Shown piece by piece: positions 20,227 to 31,925 of a stretch of 64,000 nucleotides of DNA. This stretch comes from Daucus carota subsp. sativus. Lineage: Eukaryota; Streptophyta; Magnoliopsida; Apiales; Apiaceae. The position numbers were made by a program, and so were the translations under genes. The stretch lies in assembly GCF_001625215.2 (NCBI RefSeq), contig NC_030381.2:47924689-47988688 (forward strand). Reading direction: 5' to 3'. How positions within the stretch are numbered: position 1 is the stretch's first letter; each line of letters opens with the position of its first letter. The notes below the pieces were generated by a model. It did not search any database, was not told the DNA's origin, and saw only the letters and a list, made by a program, of their open reading frames with translations.

Positions 20227-21732
20227 ATGGCTGCTACCATGAACATATGTCACCACAACTTTCCGCTTAGCAACGACTACCAAACTGCAAATCGCGGCCC
20301 GAGGTCGAGGGTTCGAGCCTTTCAAGAAGCTACACAAGAGGCTCAAAAACCTTCAAAAATGACCACCCGTTTAGCAGAATCAGTCTCCCACATGTTGCAT
20401 CTTCATATTGAGAAACCAAAGCCAAAGAGCTTAAGGACAATGATTAATTCACATGATAAGCCAATTTTGTCACCTAAGGAAGATATTTCGGACAAATGGC
20501 GCCAAATTCAGGGCTCTTCTGGCTGGGGAGATCTTCTTGATCCTCTGCACCCCTGTCTTAGACGTGAGATTCTTAAGTACGGGGAGTTCGCGCAAGCTAC
20601 TTATGATGCTTTCGACTTCGATTCCTTCTCGGAGTATTGTGGGAGTTGTAGGTTCAGTCGAAACAATTTGTTAAATAAACTAGGACTTCATTACCATAAC
20701 TACAATGTTTCTAAGTACATTTACGCCATGTCACACGTTGACGTTCCTCAATGGCTAAAGAAATCCCACGTCATGGACTCGTGGAGCCGGGACTCGAATT
20801 GGATGGGGTATGTTGCGGTGAGTGATGACAAGGAGTCTAGGAGAATTGGGAGAAGAGATATAGTTGTGGCGTGGCGAGGCACTGTGGCGCCAACAGAGTG
20901 GTACGAGGATTTACAGAGGAAATTAGAGCCTATTGGAGCAGGGGAAGCGAAAGTAGAACATGGATTCCTAAGCATTTACAAGGCGAAAAACGAGTACACT
21001 AGGTATAACAAGTCGAGTGCCTCGGAACAAGTTATAACAGAACTGAAAAGGCTGGTGAAATTGTACAAAGAAAGAGGTGAGGAGGTGAGCATTACAGTGA
21101 CTGGCCACAGTCTTGGTGGCGCATTGGCAGTGCTCAACGCGTATGAGACCGCGACTCTTGTTCCTAATGTGCCCATCACGGTGGTTTCATTTGGGGCGCC
21201 TAGAGTTGGGAATATAGCATTTAGAGACGAGTTGCATCAGAAAGGGGTCAAGACATTGCGGATTGTTGTGAAGCAGGATTTTGTGCCTCGGATGCCTGGG
21301 ATTGTGCTTAATGAAAGCCTGCAGAAATTTGATGACATAACTGGGACACTAGAGTGGGTTTATGCACATGTTGGAGCTGAACTGAAGCTTGATGTTCGCG
21401 CTTCACCTTACCTTAAACGAGGATTCAACGTACTAGGGTACCATAGCCTGGAAACATACCTTCATCTGGTGGATGGATTTGTGAGCACAGAGTCATCGTT
21501 CCGGACAGAAGCTAGAAGGGATGTTGCACTGGTAAACAAGGCATGCGATATGCTAGTGGAAGAATTAAGAATTCCACATTTTTGGTATCAAATGGCTAAC
21601 AAGGGGTTAGTATGTAATGATCATGGAAGGTGGGTAAAACCCGAAAGGGACCCTGAAGATGTGCCTTCACCTACTAGTGAAGGACAGTATAATGTATTTC
21701 ATCACTTAGAATCTAATTATCAAGGAGCTTGA
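20227..21732 (+). CDS. Plastid-type class I phospholipase A1 (DAD1/PLA1-I gamma group)
   Basis: Intronless, 501 aa. Predicted lipase_3 acylhydrolase that releases fatty acids from the sn-1 position of glycero- or galactolipids, as family members in plastids do; DAD1-group enzymes can feed jasmonate synthesis. N-terminal ~60 residues look like a transit peptide. The family block GDLLDPLHPCLRREILKYGE (~101-120) is followed by ATYDAFDFD. The nucleophile elbow GHSLGG is at 293-298 (Ser295). Asp351 (KQDFVPRMPG) is the likely acid and His413 or His406 (GYHSLETYLHLVDG) the base. The C-terminal NKACDMLVEELRIPHFWYQM segment matches the PLA1-I gamma type rather than DAD1 itself. The promoter carries twin CGCG boxes. 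The substrate cannot be set from sequence. Confidence 0.9.
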   Translation: MAATMNICHHNFPLSNDYQTANRGPRSRVRAFQEATQEAQKPSKMTTRLAESVSHMLHLHIEKPKPKSLRTMINSHDKPILSPKEDISDKWRQIQGSSGWGDLLDPLHPCLRREILKYGEFAQATYDAFDFDSFSEYCGSCRFSRNNLLNKLGLHYHNYNVSKYIYAMSHVDVPQWLKKSHVMDSWSRDSNWMGYVAVSDDKESRRIGRRDIVVAWRGTVAPTEWYEDLQRKLEPIGAGEAKVEHGFLSIYKAKNEYTRYNKSSASEQVITELKRLVKLYKERGEEVSITVTGHSLGGALAVLNAYETATLVPNVPITVVSFGAPRVGNIAFRDELHQKGVKTLRIVVKQDFVPRMPGIVLNESLQKFDDITGTLEWVYAHVGAELKLDVRASPYLKRGFNVLGYHSLETYLHLVDGFVSTESSFRTEARRDVALVNKACDMLVEELRIPHFWYQMANKGLVCNDHGRWVKPERDPEDVPSPTSEGQYNVFHHLESNYQGA

Positions 21733-22152
21733 ATCATTCATATAATACTTGGATTCCAGTATGAAGATAATTAAAGATCTTTGTCTATCATCCAAACGGA
21801 CATTGAAAAGATAATAACCAAACAGACATTTTAACCTCTCAGCTTATCACATTAAGTCACGTTAAGTCATAAGTCACAATTTTAACCTTAGCCAAACGGG
21901 CTCTCTAACTATATACAAGTGGGATGCACCAGAGGAAGACAAAAGAATTGCAGCATATGAACATAGATATATAGTCAGCTAAGATTAGACAAGGACAGGA
22001 TAAAATAATTCAGCCCCCCATATTGACCAACTACATTAAGACATTCATCCTATTCAAATTGCAATAATAGTAGCACTCATTATCTTATCCTAGAATTGTA
22101 TAAATTTTGTAACAGATTCAAGTAACTTGAATATCTCTGTCTTTCTGTATTC
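21733..22152 (+). other. Spacer between lipase and UGT
   Basis: Probable lipase 3' UTR and UGT promoter. GCCAAACGGGC at ~21890-21900, preceded by CATAAGTCACAATTTTAACC, looks like one end of a family A MITE remnant. TATAAA at 22099-22104 is a possible UGT TATA box, leaving a very short leader. Confidence 0.4.
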
Positions 22153-23568
22153 ATGGAGAAAAACAATGTTCTGCATATAGTAATGTTTCCATGGCTAGCA
22201 ATAGGACATCTTGGACCTTCTCTTCGCCTGGCCAAGATACTAGCGCGAAAAGGTCATAAAATTTCATTTATTTCCACCCCAAGAAACATCCAAAGGCTCC
22301 CAAAAATACCTTCAGATTTAGTCCATCTTATTGATTTAGTCACCTTTCCATTACCGCAAGTTGAGAACTTATCTCCACATGAAGAATCTTCGATGGACAT
22401 ACCAAACTCGAAAGCCCAGTTCTTGAAAATAGCCTTTGATTTACTAAAATCAGATTTATTAACCTTTCTTGAAAATTCAAGGCCAAAGCCAGATTGGATA
22501 CTATATGACTATGCTTCTTTTTGGTTACCTTCACTTGCAGCTGAGCTTGGTATTTCAACAGCTTATCTGTGTCTATTCAGTGCTGCTTTTATGGGTTTTC
22601 TAGGACCACCTTCATTTTTGATGAGTGGGGAGGATGGAAGATTAAAAGGTGAAGATTATACTGTGGTGCCTAAATGGGTTCCATTTGAATCTGATGTTGC
22701 TTATCGCCTCCATGAGGTCATGAAGAATTTTGATGGTGAATCTGGGAATGAATCACGTACATCTGATTCAGTAAGATTTGGCGCTTCCATAGCTGGATGT
22801 GACTTGGTATTGATTAGAACTAGTATTGAGTTTGAGCCTGAATGGTTGCATCTGGTTTCTGAGCTTTACAAGAAACCAGTTGTACCAGTGGGACTTTTGC
22901 CACCATCTAGTAATGAATTCGATTATGATGATGATGAGTGTGGTTATATTAAGGAATGGCTGGACAAGCAGAAGGTCAATTGTGTTTTATATGTTGCACT
23001 AGGGAGTGAGGCAGTGCTGAGCCAGGAGGAATTGAGTCAGTTGGCTTATGCATTGGAGCGCTCTGAGCTGCCCTTCTTTTGGGTCCTAAGAGAGCCTCCC
23101 TGGTTGGGGAATGGATCACAGCTTCAAGTACTTCCTGAAGGGTTCATTCAACGAGTCAGAGGTCGAGGGATCGTTCATGTTGGATGGGTTCCACAGGTGA
23201 AGATACTTAGTCATTCAGCTGTTGGAGGTTTCTTGACTCATTGTGGTTGGAACTCAGTCATTGAGGCACTTGGATATGGCCGAGTTCTAATACTTTTTCC
23301 AGTAATGAATGACCAGGGAATAAATGCTAGGCTTTTGAACAGAAAAAAAGTTGGTTTTGAAATTCCTAGGAACGAGAAAGATGGAACATTCACAATTGAC
23401 TCAGTTGCAGATTTGTTGAGAATGGCTATGGTGAGTCAAGAGGGCGAATCAGTGAGGAACAATGCAAAAGAGATCAAGGACTTATTTGCAGAAGGGGTCG
23501 AGAATGACAAATACATAGCAAATTTTGTATCACAACTTGAAAGTATTAGGGCCTCCCATCTAATGTAA
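22153..23568 (+). CDS. UGT91-type UDP-glycosyltransferase
   Basis: Intronless, 471 aa, full length for family-1 plant UGTs. It transfers a sugar from a UDP-sugar to a small acceptor in the cytosol. Catalytic His19 (PWLAIGHL) and partner Asp119 (LYDYASFW) are present. The 44-residue PSPG donor box runs Trp345 to Gln388 (WVPQVKILSH ... HCGWNSV ... FPVMNDQ); the final Gln is usual for UDP-glucose or related donors. Segments such as LHIVMFPWLAIGHLGP and RLPKIP are typical of the UGT91 group, which often adds a second sugar (glucose or rhamnose) to flavonoid or terpenoid glycosides. Donor and acceptor cannot be read from sequence. A broken copy lies at 850-1936. The stop is 125 bp from the convergent CSC1 gene. 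Confidence 0.92.
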   Translation: MEKNNVLHIVMFPWLAIGHLGPSLRLAKILARKGHKISFISTPRNIQRLPKIPSDLVHLIDLVTFPLPQVENLSPHEESSMDIPNSKAQFLKIAFDLLKSDLLTFLENSRPKPDWILYDYASFWLPSLAAELGISTAYLCLFSAAFMGFLGPPSFLMSGEDGRLKGEDYTVVPKWVPFESDVAYRLHEVMKNFDGESGNESRTSDSVRFGASIAGCDLVLIRTSIEFEPEWLHLVSELYKKPVVPVGLLPPSSNEFDYDDDECGYIKEWLDKQKVNCVLYVALGSEAVLSQEELSQLAYALERSELPFFWVLREPPWLGNGSQLQVLPEGFIQRVRGRGIVHVGWVPQVKILSHSAVGGFLTHCGWNSVIEALGYGRVLILFPVMNDQGINARLLNRKKVGFEIPRNEKDGTFTIDSVADLLRMAMVSQEGESVRNNAKEIKDLFAEGVENDKYIANFVSQLESIRASHLM

Positions 23569-23693
23569 TGAACAAATATAATGAAAGTAAAGCAAATACA
23601 TGTACGCTTAAGAAACTATACACTTGTAAATGTGCTCTGTACTGTTAGCCATGCGCAAACTACAAACCACTATAATCTTTATTATTATGTTCA

Positions 23694-26600
23694 TCAAGCT
23701 AAGGAAGCACTCCTGGAAATTTGTGACAAAGCATCTTCAAACTGATCATCATCTGGCTTCTCTGCAGCCAAAGGGGGCGGAATGAATGATTTGAATACGA
23801 ATTCCATGTCAGGTTCTTCCTTCAGATCTTCCCGAGCAACCTCCAGTGCTGTGTCGTGGAATGATCTATATAATTTCTTGGAGCAAACATATGCAAAAAT
23901 GAAGGAAAAGATTGGTAGCGGTATTAGAATTGGCGTGTAATAGAACTTGTTCACTCCAAAGTAACCAAACATGGTGAGTTGGAACAGGATCAAGGCTGCA
24001 ACAATGCGAGTATGTATGTGAGGCCACATCTGTCCGTAGCTTTCATACGAGGGAACAAAGACTTTTAGTACCTGGTTTAGTAGAATTGTTATCAGAAACT
24101 TTTGGAACCAAGGTAAATAAAAAATTTAATCGTGTGCTGTGTTTATAATAAGGTAACCAACTCAAGTGGCAGTTAATAATGAGATAGAATGCTAAATAAA
24201 CTATGGTTGTTACCTGATTCCGAAGAACGAGCCAACCCACGCCAAAGTATATCACCCCGAATAGAATTATAATAGGAGCAATCACACTATAGCAGAAGAC
24301 GATTGTAAGAATGAGCAGATCACCAGGGATTCTAGTGGCATAATTAAGGTCACCAGGAGTCCAAGCTTCCTTCAATTCGGCCTCAGTTTTACATAAATAC
24401 TTCCTCTTTAGGTGAAATATGATTAAAGGAACTAATCTGGAGAGCTCAAGCCCATAGCCGACAAAGAACCTGCAGGTATTGAAAGTTAAAACATCACTTA
24501 CCTCTCATGGACTTAAAAATATGAGATTTCTCTTCTGGTAAATTCTCCTCCATAAGTGACAAATAAAAAGGAAAATTTGTCATGTAATATGCCTGGAACA
24601 TAATAAGGATGTACAAATTTGAACAGTATGTACTCTGGCGAGAAGTACAGAAGACATTTCGACCCTCACACAATTAACAAACAAGTACAATGGTAAAAAT
24701 ATGTGTGCAAGTGACTACATTCATCTCCTTTGAAAACTATATAGTTGAGTACTGGAAAGCAGAATACTCCATATGATGATTCATATGCACATTATGGACT
24801 TTTCATTTGTGCCTGATATGATGTATATGTAACAGTCTGGTAATAGCTTCTACACGGCATTAATAATTGCCAACCAAAGGCAATTATCATAAAGTAAAAA
24901 TGAAGATGGCACGAAATTGAAGATGTATCTTACTTGAGAGCCACAAAAGTCAAGAAGAACGTTGCATTTCCAGGAAGGCTTTTCGCTAGCAGAGGAATAA
25001 TATCGTCTGGACTTTTCTGGATGGTTTTGAATGTACTGAAAAGAGTTCCACCCAGTGTAACACCAATAAATACATTCAACACAGAGAAATAAAAATATTT
25101 CCCAGAGGCGGCCCTCACAGCATGGCTTTCTGAAGGAATGCCCTCAGCCTTGGATAAAAATAATAGCAATTTTGGCAGCATAGATAGAAAAATAATAAGC
25201 GCTAGCTGAGGAAGGTAGGCTTCTAACACCGTTCTAAGTGCATCCTGCTTCACCACTGGCTTTATAAATGGGATTATTTTTTTCAGGTTTGCTAGAGTGG
25301 TAAATGCAGAAACTAGTCCAATTGGAATCATGTAGAAAGCTATAGTCAGAAAGACAATGAAATAAACCACATACTGCCTCATCTGCCTACTATAGAACTG
25401 TTTTGGAAGATTACTCCATATAACTTGACGGGGTTCAGGAGCATTTACAACAGTCCATGTGTCAACCATACGGGCATGTAGGTTCTGAGCTGCAGATGCT
25501 GCACTTAGCCTGCTTTTGAAGAAAACAAGAGCTGAAGCTTGCTGTTTCTCTCTTAGAACCACTTTCTGTTCAGCTTCTAATTTGGGTATAAGCTCATCAA
25601 TTTTTTTAGTACAGTAGTCTATTGTATCTACCTTAGCACCAATGAGACCAAGGAAACCAGTTCTGTTCTTTGGCCTCGTTCCCTCAGGCTTGCCTTTTTC
25701 TTTAGACTCCGCATATACAGCTTCAGCATGTGCAAGCTTCTTTTTGTACCCTTCCAACTCCTGCCATATCTCGTCGACCTAACCAAATAAAAGAATATTA
25801 AGCTAAAAATTCTGTTAACCTACAAAATTGCATTAGAGGAACAAATAGAGTGCTGAGATATGATCAACCTGCCTCTTATATTTGATTTAATGTGTGTACC
25901 ATGTGTGTAATATATGTTGATAAGAAAGCATCATCATATGTGCAACAAAGTAAACTTAGCACACAATGAAAAATGTCCACACATGACATTAACATAGAGC
26001 TAACTTGATTGATACATTTACCTTCTCGTTGTCTGTAACCACCATTGATCTGTAAAATGTATCGAGATAAAGTGCTTTAAAATATGAGTCAACTTGCTCC
26101 TTTCTAGTCTGACCTGCAGGAGGAGCAGGTATGTCTCTAACTAGAACAGCAAATTGCTCAGCTTTCACTTCAGGAGACTTAAGTGCCGCAGCTCTCAAAT
26201 CAGATACATGACTGTATGCCTTCCATAATAAGTAATATGTTACAAATGAAAACCAATAGACAGCAAAGACAAATCCCCATAACCGATTACTTTTTTCCTG
26301 CAACCATAGTTGGGAAACCATATTAAGTTCATAACAAAATGAGAGCTAATGCATTAAACATTACTTAGATGTTTCCCATAGATAGTGAGAGGAACAAGTA
26401 AGTGTCAAACTTACTTTGATGTTTCCCATAGATAATTTGTCAAGGTCGGTAAAAGTCCCATTGCTGGTAGTCTTGTTGCTTTTACCGTGATCTGTAACAG
26501 CCAGCGGGAGAAGCAGAGGTAGTAGTATAAGGCCAGCAAAGACCAATATCCCCAATGCTGAAAATAAAAACTAATAAATATTGGAGCACAAAATGGTTTT

Positions 26601-28924
26601 ACGTAAAAAAAAAAAAAAACAAGCCTCGATTTCAGGTTGCAGAATGCAGACATTGTAAAATTCATTAAATTTATCAATATGAAGCTACTAACGCCTTGCA
26701 TAGGGACGTAAATTAGTCAAAGTGTTCACGAGTTATTCAAGCTTGACTCAGTATTCAATATCAACTCAGACGATAATCAAGATGAGCTTGAGCTATTCAT
26801 ATAATTTATAAAGCCGAGAACTTGGCTCCAAATTTTAGAATTCTTGAAGGTTTTTTGGTACTCAGATTCCTCACTCTGTTTATCAATTGAACAGCATCTA
26901 CAGGCTAAATAATCCGGTTTACAGATTCCTAATTTCCACTTATCTATTCTTATAATGTACTGATTTCACATGAATTCTTCTAATAGTCTGTTATATTCCT
27001 GACAGATTCTGCTGATAATTCTTCAATGCCTCATGAATTCTTCTTTTAACTACATCAAGTTATGCTACTAATTTCCAACTTAACCTTGATGTGCAGTTAA
27101 CTTGCCATTAAATTATGCAAAAGTAGACAGTACATACCAAAAGATTATTTGAATTTGGGGGAAAGATGCAACTAAATAAAAAAACTAAACTATCATCAAA
27201 GTTGATGTGCATTATAGGGTGTTTGTTTCGGACTTTTAAGTCCAACTTCTGGATTATAAGTTATGAGCACTTATTCGTACCGTTTGTGTAATAAGTCAAG
27301 AAGCACTTATAAAAAGCTAGGAATGCTAGCTTTTGTCTTAGGACTTCTGCTTATTTCCCAAACACTTTAATCACTTATAAGTCTTATCTTGCTTCTAACT
27401 TCTACTCCACTTATTTATTTTAAGCAATAAGCACTTATTTTAAGCTCACCCAAACGGCAATACAAAGTAAAGTTGGCTTTCTTTGAAGTTAGTTGATAAT
27501 TGAAGCTCAATTATTACAAATTTGTGGAAAGCACATCACCCCAAATGTTCAGCAACCAATCTAGCAAAATCTTAAGCCGGCTACTATAAAAGTCAAGAAA
27601 GCAGTGCTATTATTGGAAATAAAGTGCTGTACATGATTTTAAAAAATTATTTAACTATGCAAATTGTATAAATTAATATAATTGAAAAAGTAACAACAGC
27701 AAATTATTTTTTTTTTTTTGATAAATGAGTTAATTCAATAATAAAAAGCCATACGGCATCTACATAAACAGTCGCGTCGAACAAACAAAATACAGAAACA
27801 ATCACTGATTAATCCATTCATCTTGGAGATAAAATCACGTGATTTGTTGAAGATGATATCTACACAAACTTCGTCACTTTCGCTTCCGTCACAAACAGTT
27901 TGAGCTATCGACTGAGAATGCAATCCCTTGACAATTTCTATTACTAAATCAAACATCATACTCACACAAACGGTGAGAAAATAACAAAACTCACACAAAC
28001 GGTGAGACAACAAAAAACCAAACCAAACGTGATAACCTAACAACCAAATGCGTAAATGAAATATTGGCTAAACCAAGTCAATCTTAGATCTGGGGAACAA
28101 AACTCACAGAAACACGATAACTCGGGCCACTTTCAAGGATAAAAGCACCGGGAAGAACGAGAAATCCGTAGTTCCGTGGAATTGAGATCTTAGAAAAGAA
28201 GGCCAAATCGGAAAAGGTTTTGAATCCTTAGATCCGGAAAAACAAATGCCAAAGAAGTTTTATTGGAAGAAAAAAGCAAACACAAAAGAAGAGAAATAAA
28301 AAATTTTGGGGCTTTCCACCAGTAGAGATCCGGTGGAAGCCCCCGCTGCTATTAAGCAAAGAAAGGGACAGAGGAGGGGAAATTAGGGTTTGCGCCCGCA
28401 CCTAACTGACTTGCTGAGATTTTAACAGCAAATTATTTTAATAATCTTCTTACATATAATCTAGCTAACACTTTCCCAAATCAGAAATAGAACACCAAAT
28501 AATACTTTTTGTCAACACAAACAATCCAAGTCTGTACATTAATAACTTAAATCAGAATGATGTACCTAAAGGTTGCATCTTTCAAAAGAAAAGAAAACAC
28601 AATAATATATTTTCAGCAAAATAAATATGAATAAACACCAGCAGAAATCATACCAGTAGCCAAAAAGACAAAGTAGACAGCAGAATCAACTCCAGAAATA
28701 CAAATAACATCTTTTTCAGTAGACGAAAAAGCTTCCTGGATCCAGGTAAACGGGTTCCGGGTCTTGTAGCCTGCATCATACGGATCCAGCCCCTTCAAGA
28801 TCCGGTTAGGATAATAAACCACATTATTCCCAGGTTTCTTTGACAACCAAGAAAACACCAGCATGAGAAGTAGAAAAATGATGAACGACGTCGCCAAGGA
28901 CGTCAAGAAGGAGCTCAAATCCAT
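23694..28924 (-). CDS. CSC1-like (ERD4/OSCA-type) membrane channel protein
   Basis: 722 aa from six exons (minus): 28654-28924, 26415-26557, 26022-26297, 24934-25778, 24214-24469, 23694-24071; 2169 nt with stop, all GT-AG. It resembles Arabidopsis ERD4 along its length (YYPNRILKGL near the start; AILVRD-like AVLVRDIPAPPAGQT; GYKKKLAHAEA; LFLSKAEGIPS; ASGKYFYFSV; GWLVLRNQ; SYESYGQMWPHIHTR). The family has ~10-11 membrane spans. Related OSCA/CSC1 proteins are hyperosmolality- or mechano-gated Ca2+ channels, and ERD4 itself is a dehydration-induced plastid-envelope or membrane protein; channel activity here is inferred. Intron 1 (~2.1 kb) carries a MITE and a poly(A) retroinsertion. The end of exon 2 is duplicated 50 bp into intron 2. 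A fragment of its 3' end lies at 10275-10490. Confidence 0.93.
26361..26435. repeat. Duplicated exon-2 end and splice donor region
   Basis: 26411-26435 and 26361-26385 share TTACTT(T/A)GATGTTTCCCAT with 50-bp spacing. The first lies at the end of CSC1 exon 2 (donor AAA|GTAAGT). The second, inside intron 2, has CTAAGTAATG at the matching place and so still offers a weak GT. Confidence 0.85.
27216..27460. mobile_element. Family A MITE in CSC1 intron 1
   Basis: Left end AGGGTGTTTG, right end CCCAAACGGCA, with family interior (CTTATAAAAAGCTAGGAATGC, AACACTTTAATCACTTATAA). No coding; ends imperfectly matched. Confidence 0.65.
27711..28423 (-). mobile_element. Poly(A) retroinsertion in CSC1 intron 1 (LINE-like)
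   Basis: A 713-bp insert on the minus strand ending in a poly(A) tail (plus-strand T-run 27711-27719). It is bounded by an exact 16-bp duplication, AACAGCAAATTATTTT, at 27695-27710 and 28424-28439. A tail plus a long target duplication marks insertion by LINE-type target-primed reverse transcription. Inside is a short minus-strand frame (27735 to about 27960) that I do not recognise, with two CTCACACAAACGGTGAGA repeats near 27960-28005. It could be a deleted LINE, a long SINE or a processed transcript. Confidence 0.85.
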
Positions 28925-29559
28925 CTGGGCATTCTTCTACAACGCAAATGCGGGGGTGTAAACGTGGTTTGTGAAGATGTGCATGTAATAAAATAAACAA
29001 GAAGAGGTTAAAAGAATAAGGGTGTTGGGAAGCTTAAACAATGTGCAAAGTCGGAGACAAAAGTAATGAATATGTGTTGATATATATATGTGTGTGCTGT
29101 GATGGTTGTTAGAAGTTATATATATTCGTTAAGTGTATTGCTAGCTTGGGTGATGATGACAAGAAGAAAAGAGAAAGACAACAAGTTGTTAGAGCTGGAA
29201 AAAGTTATACAAATGCAACTCGGAGGGAACTATGTGAGAAAATGATTTACAAAATTATGGTTTTTGTTCTTTTTTCCTTTTTTTTGAAAGGAAATATTAT
29301 AGTTTTTGTTCAAACTTGACAAAATTCAAACATTGTTTCTATCATGTATCACGTTATAATCGGGTATTGTGATTGATCTGATGATACCCTCCACTTTACT
29401 TTCACCTTAAGATATTATATTATTAACTTTTATTTTATATTATATTATTAATTAATTATCAATATATCTTTAACCTCTTTTCTTAAACTAATATATTTTC
29501 CAGCCTTAAAAAATTAATTGTGTATAATGCTTTGGTTCGCAGTTTATGCTAGCTTCTCA
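28925..29559 (-). promoter_or_regulatory. CSC1 5' flank
   Basis: Upstream of the minus-strand CSC1 start. Two AT-rich TATA-like tracts lie near 29083-29090 and 29111-29121. No coding seen; assignment by position only. Confidence 0.35.
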
Positions 29560-29985
29560 TAGCATCTCCAACCATAAAAAATCATTAGCTAAAGAAGGTT
29601 AGTTGGCTTATCAAAAATAAAAATTATAGTAAACGTCTTCAAAAAACGACACTTCAACCATACCCAGTCCTTATCTATAATTATAGCATCGAACCTCTAC
29701 CGGTAAAAAATATGTAGGAATATTACACATCATTTATTATCATATTAAACTGATATATCATATTTGTAACAACTTAAATATTAATAACATATTATTTTTT
29801 TTATTTTTTTGTCATAACATGGTACTATTTTTAAATTATAATCAACCAATATAGTCAATACAATCGAAGCACAATGTTTTACAAATTCAACAAATTTTAC
29901 ATAACATCTTACGGATCTGATCTAATTTAGCCAACAATTATAATCAACGTCGTTGGACATCCTCTCACATCATTGCAGCATGTAA
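29560..29985. mobile_element. Diverged MITE-like repeat, copy 2
   Basis: Left end TAGCATCTCCAACCA, right end CGTTGGACATCCT, an imperfect inverted pair. Internal blocks match the reverse complement of 7178-7560. No coding. Confidence 0.45.
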
Positions 29986-31925
29986 TCGAAGATCAATTTT
30001 TGATAACGTTTGTGGGATTAGATCACATCCGTTAATTCCATATTATTGTGATATTTCCGTGATTAAAATTGTACGGATTTCTTTCGACTTTCCCAAAAAT
30101 TCTAGTATTAATTTAATTGTTTCGACATTTATATTCTAGACATATTTTCCTATGTTTACGCCTATTCTTCCCGTATTTTTATTACTTTACAGGTTTGATA
30201 TTGGGTCATTTAATTAATCTTATATTTCATAAATAAAGACTTATTTCTGAAATAAAGTGGATAATTTTTTATTAAATAACAAATATAAAATATCATTTTG
30301 ATATAAAAATATATAAATTTAAAAGAAAATTACAACTTATTTTTATTTTTTAATAAGACGCGCCAAAGCAGGCTCGTTATTTGGTAATATGGAAGTTGCT
30401 CCTCTGCTCGTAATCGGACATTGATTGTTTTACTTGTGGCTTACTGGCTTGGTATTATCAGGTGATAATCCCTCTGTCTCTTAATACTTTTCCCATTTGT
30501 ACTTTTCACGTTTGCCAACACACACTTTTAATCATTAATATTTTTAGTTTTGTATTAGTATTAAATATAAAAATTTCACTGTATTAAAGTACTTATATAT
30601 ACGAATCTAACAAGATCACTCATGACTATATTTGGTCATATGAATTATGCGTAAATTAGTAATTTGTCTCATGTCGTGAACAGTTCCAACATCCCAAATG
30701 GGAAAAGTAAAAAGAATCAGAGGGAGTATGTTTTAAACGTGGAAATCTTGATATTATCTGCAGCTATCAGCTATGAATACGGTTCTTCTATATTTTTAAA
30801 AATGGCAACCGCGAACAAGGTTTTTCCCATACCAGTTATGATTGGTTAAATTGATTAGGTGTATTTTTTACTAAGAGGAAACATAGATGCTCCAATAAAA
30901 TTATTTATATTTTTGTTTGTATAAAATTATATCTAAAAACTCACTTGATTTATTAAATATAACCAACAAGAATTTTAGCTAAAACACTTTTAGGATTTGA
31001 GATGCTCTTACATCACAAATATGAGATCACCGGCTCTGTTTGGGAATGTCGTGAGAAATTCTTGTGCTTTTAAAAAAGATATTGGTAAGAAAAATGCTAT
31101 TGTAAAAATCGGTATTTACATATTTTGAGTTATATTATAAAAAAAATGAAAAATTCGATACTGAAATCTACGACTGCTCTCAGCAAATAACAACAAACAT
31201 ATTTTGAAAGGATCTGCTTTTCTTAAAAAGTTTTTTTTTAAGCTAAAAGTTATTGTTCAAAAAAGCTGTTATGTCTGCAACAAGAACAGCGATGGCAGAC
31301 AGAACTATCTCTTTGACTCATTTTATGCAAATACATAGCTCTTTGTGCACCTCCATTTGCAATGCTAAATGCCTACAATGTCTCTCATTCAGAAAAGCTT
31401 CATTATGCTACACGCATATAATAGAGGTCCTCTTGCAATGCTTATAAAAATTCTTTTTAAAATAGCATCTAACATGCTTTCTGAACCAAGAAGCTAGAAA
31501 AGTCTCTTCAAGCTGAAGATTTTTCACATGACAAATTCTCTTCTAAATGCCTCATGTGCAATATTCCCATCAAAGCTGATTAAAGTACACATTTCTTAAT
31601 GCCAGGCCATATTTTCTCAACAGCTTCGATTTCTTTTATTTCATTAAAATTCAGCACCTACAAAGCATCGATCATTAGTCCTAATATACTACCAGGGACC
31701 TACTTAATCACGGCCCACAAAAAATTGGATGATGCTAAACAAGGCTATGATCCGCGTCTGCCTAGTTTTTTCTAGAAAGAACAGCGATCACCCTCTGATT
31801 AGATTTTCCTAGCAAAACCCTGGGGATTCAAATCCAAGGATATAAAAATTCTTATGGACTTGACGGAACTAGGATTGTGAGCAAAAAAGAGTTAGCTGAA
31901 TTTTAGTAGTGATGATTATCCTTCA
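29986..31925. other. Intergenic, 3' of the NAT gene
   Basis: AT-rich. 30886-31011 has weak opposed GATGCTCC / GGATTTGAGATGCTC ends suggesting an old MITE. No gene recognised; the short plus-strand frames near 30664 and 31253 match nothing I know. The part next to 31926 probably holds the NAT 3' UTR. Confidence 0.4.

Noticed and set aside
26411..26701. Minus-strand 96-codon frame ending in CSC1 exon 2
   Set aside because: It reads through intron sequence; the spliced model starting at 26557 with a phase-matched junction explains the exon better.
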